Positions 7,600-13,733 of a stretch of 13,733 nucleotides of DNA are shown here, piece after piece. Both the position numbers and the translations under genes were made by a program. Each line of letters opens with the position of its first letter. Position 1 is the stretch's first letter. Source of the stretch: Candidatus Omnitrophota bacterium (lineage in GTDB: Bacteria; Omnitrophota; Gorgyraeia; Gygaellales; Profunditerraquicolaceae). Location: the NCBI GenBank assembly GCA_026387255.1, contig JAPLMA010000055.1, positions 1 through 13,733 of the forward strand, written 5' to 3'. The notes below the pieces were generated by a model. The model saw only the letters and a program-made list of their open reading frames with translations, ran no database searches and was not told the DNA's origin.

Positions 7600-10500
7600 C
7601 AGTATATTCTCCCAAATCCGCCTGCGCCGTTACTTTTTTTTCTTCTAATATACGCTTATATTCTAGAGGCATAACTTTAACAAAAATGTTTGCATATTTA
7701 TGAAAATCATTAAGGATCTGTTTGGCTTTAGGACTTTGCGTATATTTATAGTGGTTAACCAGCAGATTTTTAATCGTCTCTTTATCCAGTTCAGCTATTT
7801 TTTCTAACACCACCATGTCCATGTTGCATTTTTTCTTAAAATCCTGGGCCGCATCCAGGCAATAGGCTATTCCCCCGGACATCCCGGCCGCAAAATTCCT
7901 ACCGGTTTTACCCAAAACAACGATCCGGCCGCCGGTCATATATTCACACCCATGATCCCCTAATCCCTCAACAACCGCGTTTAACCCGGAATTCCTAATA
8001 CAAAACCTCTCTCCGGCAACTCCCCGGATATATGCCTCTCCGTTAATCGCCCCGTAAAAAGTAGTATTACCAATAATAATATTTTCATCGGGCTTATAAT
8101 CTACTTTTCTGTTCGGGTAAATTATAATTTTACCTCCGGATATCCCTTTACCGACATAATCGTTAGCCAAACCTTGCAGAGTAAAAGTTATCCCTTTAGC
8201 TAAAAAAGCCCCGAAACTTTGACCAGCAACCCCTTTAAAATTACATTTAATCGTATCTTCGGGTAAACCGCTTTCACCAAACCTCCGGCAAACCTCCCCG
8301 CTTAACATTGCTCCGGTGGTGCGGTTTACATTTTCAATCTTTTGATTTATTTCAATGTTTTTAACGCTAGCGATTGCCGGCTCGGCTAACTTTATAAGTT
8401 TTAAATCCAGGATATTATCGATGCCGTGATCCTGTTTCTTACAATAATGCGTAATTACCGATTCCGCTACCAGCGGCTTATAAAGAATTCTAGAAAAATC
8501 GATTTCTTTTGCCTTCCAGGGCAAAATCTCTTGATTTAATTCCAACAGATCCACCCGGCCGACCATATCCTCTAATCTTTTTATGCCTAAAGAGCTCATC
8601 AGTTGGCGCAGCTCATTGGCAATAAAAGTAAAATAATTTATAATATACTCCGGCCGGCCGGTAAATCTTTTCTCTAATATCTCATCCTGAGTAGCAATCC
8701 CTACCGAACAATTATTTAAATTACAATGCCGCAGCATCACACACCCTAATACGATTAATACTGCGGTAGAGAAACCAAACTCTTCAGCGCCCAACAAAGC
8801 AGCAATAGCAACATCGCGGCCGGTGCGCATCTGTCCATCAGTTTGCAGGCGAACCCTGCTTCTTAAATCATTTAAGACTAAAGTCTGGTGCGTTTCTGAA
8901 AGCCCAAGTTCCCAAGGAAGACCAGCGTGTTTAATTGAACTTAAAGGAGAAGCTCCGGTACCGCCGTCTTGTCCTGAAATAAGAATCATGTCCGCATGCC
9001 CCTTGGCCACACCCGCAGCTACTGTACCTACGCCAATCTCAGAAACTAATTTTACGCTAATGCGCGCTTTAGGATTTACATTTTTTAGATCAAAAATAAG
9101 CTGCGCGAGATCCTCAATCGAATAAATATCATGGTGCGGAGGAGGGGAAATTAAAGTAACTCCCGGGGTAGTATAACGGGTCTTGGCGATGATTGCGCTC
9201 ACCTTATGCCCGGGAAGCTGGCCGCCCTCTCCGGGTTTTGCACCTTGTGAAATTTTAATCTGAATCTCATCAGCGTTAACTAAATAATTTGTCGTTACAC
9301 CAAAACGGCCGGAGGCAACCTGCTTTATCGCGCTTCTGGCAGAATCACCGTTGGCTAAAGGAGTAAAGCGCGATGGATCCTCTCCTCCTTCTCCGGTATT
9401 ACTCTTACCCTTTAACCTATTCATCGCAATAGCAATTGTTTCATGTGTGGAGCGGCTAATCGAACCAAAACTCATCGCCCCGGTAGCAAATCTTTTTACA
9501 ATTTCTTCAACCGGCTCAACTTCATCCAGTGGGATAGGAACAATCTTTTTCCCGCCGGAGGCGGATCCGCCTGCGGCGGAAAATTTTAGCAAACTTCTCA
9601 AAGTGGTCGGATTTTTTGACTGATCATTAATTAAAGCGGCAAATTCCTGATATTTTTTAGCATCATTATTGCGTACCGCATCCTGCAAAACAGCAATACT
9701 TTCCGGGTTCCAGAGATGGAATTCTCCGTCACGCTTCCATTGATAAAGCCCTCCACTGGCTAAATCATTTTCTTTAACCGGTCTAACCGGAAAAGCCTCC
9801 TGGTGACGCATAATAGTTTCTTTAGCAATCGTGCCTAAAGATACACCATTAATCCTGGAAGCTGTACCGCTAAAATAATTATTAATCACCGTTTGGTTTA
9901 ATCCTACTGCCTCAAAAATTTGAGCTCCCCGATAACTCTGCAAAGTCGATATACCCATTTTAGAAAGAACCTTTAAGATTCCTTTGTCGATAGCTTTGAT
10001 ATAATTATGCTTTGCCTCCTGGGCAGTAAGATTAATTTCTTTATCTTTAGCCATCTCCTCCAGAGCCTTAAAAATAAGATAGGGATTAACACAATCAACT
10101 CCATATGCAAAAAGTAGAGCAAAATGGTTTACTTCGCGGGGCTCACCACTCTCTAAAACAATACTCAGTTGTGTACGCAAAGAACGCCGCACTAAATAAT
10201 GGTGTAAAGCCGAAACTGCCAGAAGGCTGGGAATACTAGTATAGTCTTTATTTACCCCACGATCGCTTAAAATAATAAAAGTATAACCTGCCCTGATGGC
10301 AGATTCCGCTTCCTGGAATATTTTCTTAAGCGCCCTGGAAAAATCTATTTCGCTAGTTACTTTGAGAAGTAATGAAATAGTTTTAGTTTTAAAACCATTC
10401 TTTTTTATTTTACGTATCTTTGCAATTTCAATATCGCTTAAGATTGGGCGACTAACTAACAATTTATGACAATGATCTGGGCCATCACTTAAAATATTCT

Positions 10501-12148
10501 TTTCTGGCCCTAAGTAACTAGCCAGGCTCATCACTAACTCCTCCCGGATAGGATCAATCGGAGGATTAGTTACCTGAGCAAATAATTGTTTAAAATAAGA
10601 GAATAGCAGCTGCGGCTTAGTTGAAAGCACGGCAGGCGGAACATCATTACCCATTGAGCCTACTGGCTCTTGAGCATTTTGGGCCATGGGCTTAATAATT
10701 GTTTTTAAATCTTCGCGCGTATAGCCGAAAGCTTTCAACATAGTCAGTACATTACTCTTATCTTTTTTTACAGACCTGTCTGCGAGCTTATCCAATTCCA
10801 CAATATTCTTTTTAACCCATTTTTCGTAAGGTTTAGCCTGGCTGAGCTCTTTTTTAATCTGACTGTCTTCAATAATCTTTCCTGCCTGGGTATCAATAAA
10901 AAATGTCTTTCCCGGTTCAAGCCGTCCTGAATAAAGAATATCAGCAGGCTGGATATCTAAAACCCCTACCTCAGAAGCCATTACCACAAAATCGTCTTTA
11001 GTAACAATATACCGGCATGGCCTTAAGCCATTACGATCAAGCACCGCACCAATACATTGGCCATCGGTAAAGGCCATCGCGGCTGGGCCATCCCAAGGTT
11101 CAATCAGGCAGGTGTGGTATTGATGGAAAGCTCTGACATTTTGAGCAAGTAAATTATTCTGTTCCCAGGCACTAGGTATAAGCATAGAGATAGCGTGCGC
11201 AAGGCTTCTTCCGGATAAAGTCAAAAGCTCAAAAACATTATCGATTGTCGCCGAATCACTGCCTCCCGGCACAACAACCGGCAAAATTTTCTTTAAGTCT
11301 TTGCCAAATAACTGGCTTTTTAAAAGGCTCTGGCGGCTACGCATCCAGTTAATATTACCCCGTAAGGTATTAATCTCTCCGTTATGCGCGATAAATCGAA
11401 ACGGCTGGGACAAATCCCAGGTAGGAAATGTATTTGTAGAATAGCGCGAATGCACCAGGGCTAAAGCGCTCTTAATCTTGTTAGAACTTAAATCCAGAAA
11501 GAAATTTTCTACCTGATGCGGCATAAGCAAGCCTTTATAAATAAAGGTGCGGCTGGACAAACTGGGTATATAGAAAAATGCCTTCTGTTTTATTCTACAA
11601 GCGCGGATAATATTCTCAACTTGCTTGCGGATAACATAAAGTTTTCTTTCGAAAGCTAAAACATTATTTAGCTTGTTATTGCGCCCGATAAAAACTTGTT
11701 CAATTTTAGGCTGACTATCTTTAGCGCTCTGGCCAATATCAGAATTATCTACCGGCACATTACGCCAACCCAAAAATAATTGCCCTTCACTTTTAATTAT
11801 TTTTTCAAAGGTTGCTTTACAAAATCTACGCTCTTGGGCATCCTGAGGCAAAAATACCAATCCTGAAGCGCATTCTCCTTCTTTAGGCAAACTAATATTC
11901 TCTTTGGCACATACAGAAACAAAAAACTCCTGCGGAAACTGAATAAGCAGGCCAGCTCCATCACCGGTTTTAGGGTCTGCACCAGTTGCGCCTCGATGGC
12001 TCAAACGCCTTAAAACTTCCAAACCCTGCCTTATAATTTCATGGCTTTTCTTACCTTTAATATTACAAACAAATCCTACGCCACATGAGTCATGCTCAAA
12101 CTGCGGGTCATATAAACCTTGTTTTTGCGGCAAATGCGTATACTTCAT
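7592..12148 (-). CDS. gltB: Glutamate synthase (NADPH) large subunit
   Basis: This 1518-aa protein, full length for the family, makes two glutamates from glutamine and 2-oxoglutarate. It has a 21-residue propeptide, then the catalytic Cys22 (HDSCGVGF) of the class II amidotransferase domain (to about 420; HNGEINTLRGNINWM and EPWDGPAAMAF visible). The central domain follows (PPIDPIREELVMSLASYLGP). The FMN synthase domain starts near residue 870 (TGAMSFGSISRSTHE, KPGEGGQLPGHK, GQDGGTGASP). The 3Fe-4S cysteines are at 1136, 1142 and 1147 (CVMLRHCNLNNC), and the C-terminal glycine-rich beta-helix domain is at about 1270-1460. Residues 856-867 are an extra Gly/Ala/Ser stretch encoded by a palindrome (separate entry). 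The start overlaps the stop of the upstream regulator (ATGA) and the stop overlaps gltD, so translation is coupled across the operon. The gene itself is intact although its partner is damaged. Confidence 0.97.
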   Translation of the reverse strand: MKYTHLPQKQGLYDPQFEHDSCGVGFVCNIKGKKSHEIIRQGLEVLRRLSHRGATGADPKTGDGAGLLIQFPQEFFVSVCAKENISLPKEGECASGLVFLPQDAQERRFCKATFEKIIKSEGQLFLGWRNVPVDNSDIGQSAKDSQPKIEQVFIGRNNKLNNVLAFERKLYVIRKQVENIIRACRIKQKAFFYIPSLSSRTFIYKGLLMPHQVENFFLDLSSNKIKSALALVHSRYSTNTFPTWDLSQPFRFIAHNGEINTLRGNINWMRSRQSLLKSQLFGKDLKKILPVVVPGGSDSATIDNVFELLTLSGRSLAHAISMLIPSAWEQNNLLAQNVRAFHQYHTCLIEPWDGPAAMAFTDGQCIGAVLDRNGLRPCRYIVTKDDFVVMASEVGVLDIQPADILYSGRLEPGKTFFIDTQAGKIIEDSQIKKELSQAKPYEKWVKKNIVELDKLADRSVKKDKSNVLTMLKAFGYTREDLKTIIKPMAQNAQEPVGSMGNDVPPAVLSTKPQLLFSYFKQLFAQVTNPPIDPIREELVMSLASYLGPEKNILSDGPDHCHKLLVSRPILSDIEIAKIRKIKKNGFKTKTISLLLKVTSEIDFSRALKKIFQEAESAIRAGYTFIILSDRGVNKDYTSIPSLLAVSALHHYLVRRSLRTQLSIVLESGEPREVNHFALLFAYGVDCVNPYLIFKALEEMAKDKEINLTAQEAKHNYIKAIDKGILKVLSKMGISTLQSYRGAQIFEAVGLNQTVINNYFSGTASRINGVSLGTIAKETIMRHQEAFPVRPVKENDLASGGLYQWKRDGEFHLWNPESIAVLQDAVRNNDAKKYQEFAALINDQSKNPTTLRSLLKFSAAGGSASGGKKIVPIPLDEVEPVEEIVKRFATGAMSFGSISRSTHETIAIAMNRLKGKSNTGEGGEDPSRFTPLANGDSARSAIKQVASGRFGVTTNYLVNADEIQIKISQGAKPGEGGQLPGHKVSAIIAKTRYTTPGVTLISPPPHHDIYSIEDLAQLIFDLKNVNPKARISVKLVSEIGVGTVAAGVAKGHADMILISGQDGGTGASPLSSIKHAGLPWELGLSETHQTLVLNDLRSRVRLQTDGQMRTGRDVAIAALLGAEEFGFSTAVLIVLGCVMLRHCNLNNCSVGIATQDEILEKRFTGRPEYIINYFTFIANELRQLMSSLGIKRLEDMVGRVDLLELNQEILPWKAKEIDFSRILYKPLVAESVITHYCKKQDHGIDNILDLKLIKLAEPAIASVKNIEINQKIENVNRTTGAMLSGEVCRRFGESGLPEDTIKCNFKGVAGQSFGAFLAKGITFTLQGLANDYVGKGISGGKIIIYPNRKVDYKPDENIIIGNTTFYGAINGEAYIRGVAGERFCIRNSGLNAVVEGLGDHGCEYMTGGRIVVLGKTGRNFAAGMSGGIAYCLDAAQDFKKKCNMDMVVLEKIAELDKETIKNLLVNHYKYTQSPKAKQILNDFHKYANIFVKVMPLEYKRILEEKKVTAQADLGEYTDG
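9548..9583. repeat. GC-rich palindrome inserted in frame in gltB
   Basis: This is a 36-bp inverted repeat centred on GGATCC (9563-9568). Sixteen of 18 base pairs match. The core plus-strand arms are CCGCCGGAGGCGG (9552-9564) and CCGCCTGCGGCGG (9567-9579), with one mismatch between them. It is far richer in GC than the surrounding gene. It adds roughly 12 residues of Ser, Ala, Gly and Lys (SAAGGSASGGKK) just before the conserved start of the FMN domain, where related GltB proteins have a short variable linker. Frame and flanking motifs are intact. It looks like a dispersed palindromic element tolerated in a loop, but only this copy is visible here. Confidence 0.75.
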
Positions 12149-12528
12149 AAATTAGTTTTCCACTTACTTACATCAATACCCAGTTTATTAATTTTCGTGC
12201 GCATAGTATTACGATTTATCCCTAAAATGCGAGCAGCCTTCAATTGATTACCTTCACAGCGCTCTAAGGTTTGTTCAAGCAAAGGTTTCTCTACTGCCTC
12301 CAAAACGGATTTGTATAATACTCCCCTTTTTTCAATAAACAAAGAATTTTCTAACTCTATTACTTTATCTTTAATAAAGGCCAAATCCCTTATGCAATTC
12401 TTTTTTACCACGCGGATTACATTTTCCTGACTTGTATCCGCAGGAAGGGCATACCCCTCCTGCTTTAACATCTTAACCAGGGCTTCTTTGGTTTTTACTT
12501 CATCTTCGGTAATCAAAATTGTAATCAT
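12145..12528 (-). CDS. Small Fis-type HTH regulator with receiver-like N-terminus
   Basis: This 127-aa protein heads the gltB operon. The C-terminal 45 residues or so are a Fis/NtrC-type DNA-binding helix-turn-helix (EKPLLEQTLERCEGNQLKAA, then RILGINRNTMRTKINKLGI), as found at the end of NtrC-family activators. The first 30 residues (MITILITEDEVKTKEALVKM) resemble the first strand and helix of a response-regulator receiver, including an acidic pair. The rest of a receiver, with its phosphoacceptor aspartate, and the sigma-54 AAA+ domain are both absent. What lies between is a mostly helical, charged linker (about 45-80). Its stop overlaps the gltB start (ATGA). The likely role is DNA-binding control of nitrogen assimilation genes, possibly of its own operon, but without AAA+ it cannot itself activate sigma-54 promoters. 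The start at 12528 has no clear ribosome site. The HTH is certain; the target and signal are inferred or unknown. Confidence 0.85.
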   Translation of the reverse strand: MITILITEDEVKTKEALVKMLKQEGYALPADTSQENVIRVVKKNCIRDLAFIKDKVIELENSLFIEKRGVLYKSVLEAVEKPLLEQTLERCEGNQLKAARILGINRNTMRTKINKLGIDVSKWKTNL

Positions 12529-12555
12529 TTTGTGCCCAAACTTTACGCATCGCTA

Positions 12556-12584
12556 CTGATAAAAAAAGACGTTCACTTTGGCAA
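12556..12584 (-). promoter_or_regulatory. Candidate sigma-70-like promoter for the regulator-gltB-gltD operon
   Basis: The minus strand has TTGCCA (12584-12579), a 17-bp spacer, then TATCAG (12561-12556). The first hexamer matches the -35 consensus at five of six bases and the second matches the -10 at four of six. Initiation would fall near 12549, leaving a leader of about 20 bases before the regulator's ATG. The elements sit inside the distal arm and T-tract of the glutamine synthetase terminator. This could be chance, since the T-run is AT-rich. Confidence 0.3.
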
Positions 12585-12612
12585 AAAACAGTTTCCGCCA
12601 TCATGAACGTCT
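12561..12612 (-). terminator. Long-stem Rho-independent terminator after glutamine synthetase
   Basis: On the minus strand AGACGTTCA (12612-12604) pairs perfectly with TGAACGTCT (12575-12567). Inside it a 3x3 internal loop is followed by a TGGC/GCCA inner stem (12600-12597 with 12582-12579) and a 14-base loop. The outer stem runs straight into seven T (12567-12561). Position, polarity and T-run make it a terminator for the glutamine synthetase transcript. Because the next operon starts 33 bp later, partial read-through or an attenuator role is also possible. Confidence 0.82.
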
Positions 12613-12634
12613 ATGTTCTATGCGTTATATCTAA

Positions 12635-12652
12635 AAGCACTGCGCTGTGCTT
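12635..12652 (-). other. Small hairpin in the glutamine synthetase 3' region
   Basis: AAGCAC and GTGCTT form a perfect 6-bp stem with a 6-base loop about 25 bp past the glutamine synthetase stop. On the minus strand it is followed by TTAGATATA, a poor T-tract. It may be a weak first terminator or an RNA-stabilising 3' stem ahead of the main terminator. Just before it, minus-strand AGTAGTATAGTAGTATA is a short direct repeat that also supplies the tandem stops. Confidence 0.35.
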
Positions 12653-12676
12653 ATTAACTCTTATACTACTATACTA

Positions 12677-13733
12677 CTACTTAATAAATAACATTTCCCG
12701 ATACTTAGGTAAATCCCAGGTATCATCAGGAACCACACACTCCAAAGCATCTACGTGCCTACGGATATGCTCCATAATAGGTTTAAGCTCTTTAAAGTAA
12801 AGCTCAGCGCGCTTCTCATTGCTTAGCTTGCTTGCCTTTTCCAATAACTTAATCATCTCTTTGGCATTACGGCGCACATAATAAATCTTGGAGACTACAT
12901 CGCTTAAATGTTCTTTTTTATCTTTAAGCGCTGCTGCATCTATTCTTAGTCCTGCGTTTTTTTGTAACTTGGCTAATCCATCCAAAGTGTTAGCTAATAA
13001 ACTTTCATATTTATAACCTGCCGGAACCACGGAAGCATTTACCATTTCATTCAAAGTATTCGCTTCAATCTCCAGAGTGAGATTATACATATGGATCCAA
13101 ATGTGGTATCGCGCAATCAACTCTTCTTTAGAGAAAACTTTGTATTTCTCAAAAAGAGCAACGTTCTCTTTTTTAGCTAAAGCTTCCAGTGACTCATAAG
13201 TCGAAGCGACATTCGGTAAGCCACGTTTTTTAGCTTCTTTGAGCCATTCCTCTGAATAGTTATTCCCTTCAAAACGGATATCCTTAGTCTCTTTGACGAT
13301 CTTAGAAATTACCTGCAATACACTGGCATTGAAATCTTTACCAGTAGAAGTGGCTTTCTTAATCTGCTCAGCGACATAATCCAGGCTTTCAGCAATAATC
13401 GTATTGACTATGGCGATGGGTGTGGAGATATTCTGTGATGACCCAACAGCGCGAAACTCAAACTTGGCCCCGGTAAAAGCAAAAGGTGAAGTACGATTCC
13501 GGTCGGTTGAATCCTTGCTAAACTTAGGCAAACGGCCAATTCCAAAATCCATAATATCCGATTTGGAAACTTTCGACTTAACTCCTTTTTCGATCATATC
13601 CAAAATATTGGTCAATTGTTCGCCCAAAAATACACTAATAATCGCCGGAGGCGCTTCATTTGCGCCTAAACGATGCTCATTGCCGGCTAATGCCACGGAA
13701 GCACGTAAAAGATCGGCATGTAAATAGACTGCT
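12677..13733 (-). CDS. glnN: Type III glutamine synthetase (C-terminal half; 5' end beyond window)
   Basis: The frame is open to the right edge and gives the last 351 residues or so of a protein that is normally about 700 aa. Type III hallmarks are clear: HADLLRAS then GNEHRLGANEAPPAI (about 13715-13650), DRNRTSPFAF and GAKFEFRAVGSSQ (about 13525-13440), and the helical C-terminal region of this class ending RRHVDALECVVPDDTW. The RNRTSPFAF and FEFR blocks belong to the ATP/glutamate site. The GTG at 13696 is an internal valine, not a start, because conserved sequence continues upstream of it. The enzyme joins ammonium to glutamate using ATP and so feeds the glutamate synthase encoded downstream. 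The gene ends with two consecutive in-frame TAG codons and is followed by a terminator, so it seems to be a separate transcript from the gltB operon. Confidence 0.95.
   Translation of the reverse strand, partial: AVYLHADLLRASVALAGNEHRLGANEAPPAIISVFLGEQLTNILDMIEKGVKSKVSKSDIMDFGIGRLPKFSKDSTDRNRTSPFAFTGAKFEFRAVGSSQNISTPIAIVNTIIAESLDYVAEQIKKATSTGKDFNASVLQVISKIVKETKDIRFEGNNYSEEWLKEAKKRGLPNVASTYESLEALAKKENVALFEKYKVFSKEELIARYHIWIHMYNLTLEIEANTLNEMVNASVVPAGYKYESLLANTLDGLAKLQKNAGLRIDAAALKDKKEHLSDVVSKIYYVRRNAKEMIKLLEKASKLSNEKRAELYFKELKPIMEHIRRHVDALECVVPDDTWDLPKYREMLFIK

Noticed and set aside
8823..9125. Plus-strand ORF of 100 codons inside gltB
   Set aside because: It is antisense to the conserved FMN domain of gltB, shows no recognisable protein features and has no ribosome site. 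The same applies to plus-strand frames at 1263-1604, 3461-3661, 3843-4031, 7254-7511, 9351-9623, 12603-12800 and 13404-13727.
11797..11982. Minus-strand 61-codon ORF within gltB
   Set aside because: It lies wholly inside gltB in another frame and has no supporting features.
12579..12600. Sigma-54 (-24/-12) promoter ahead of the regulator, suggested by TGGC...TTGCC on the minus strand
   Set aside because: The GG and GC dinucleotides are separated by 12 or 15 bases rather than the required 10, and these bases are the inner stem and loop of the terminator.
13694..13696. GTG at 13696 as the start of the glutamine synthetase gene
   Set aside because: Conserved type III sequence (HADLLRAS) continues in frame upstream to the window edge, so the GTG is an internal valine codon.

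Overview
Every gene in this window lies on the minus strand, so it reads from the right edge to the left. The sequence is AT-rich. The TolQ/ExbB and TolR/ExbD pair points to a Gram-negative cell envelope. A type III glutamine synthetase, a Bacillus-like glutamate synthase and antiporter-type membrane subunits in an AT-rich, tightly packed chromosome would fit an uncultured anaerobic lineage such as Omnitrophota or a PVC relative. That placement is an impression from gene content, not a demonstrated assignment.

Region 1 (13733-12677): the C-terminal half of a type III glutamine synthetase, cut by the window edge. It ends at tandem TAG stops. A 148-bp gap follows, holding a small hairpin and a strong long-stem Rho-independent terminator (12561-12612).

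Region 2 (12528-6242): a nitrogen-assimilation operon. It runs from a 127-aa mini-regulator (response-regulator-like N-terminus joined directly to a Fis-type HTH), through gltB (4-bp ATGA overlap), to gltD (8-bp overlap). With the upstream glutamine synthetase these genes encode the GS-GOGAT route from ammonium to glutamate. Two things stand out. gltB carries an in-frame GC-rich palindrome encoding a Gly/Ala/Ser linker. gltD appears broken: about 28-30 codons, including the first cysteine cluster, are missing and the reading frame changes at the same place.

Region 3 (6135-5064): exbB and exbD (or tolQ and tolR), overlapping by ATGA and closed by a hairpin plus T-tract. No TonB or TolA is visible.

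Region 4 (5048-1): three consecutive, non-identical antiporter-like membrane proteins of the NuoL/M/N (MrpA/MrpD) family, then the start of a small NuoJ/MbhD-like membrane protein that runs off the left edge. This looks like the ion-pumping membrane arm of a complex I-like, Mbh/Mrp-type or group 4 hydrogenase complex. The catalytic subunits would lie beyond the left edge and are not visible here.

I see no tRNA, rRNA, CRISPR array, transposase or attachment site. No gap between genes exceeds 150 bp. No wholly new system is evident. The most distinctive signals are the palindrome inside gltB, the damaged gltD and the mini-regulator translationally coupled to gltB.
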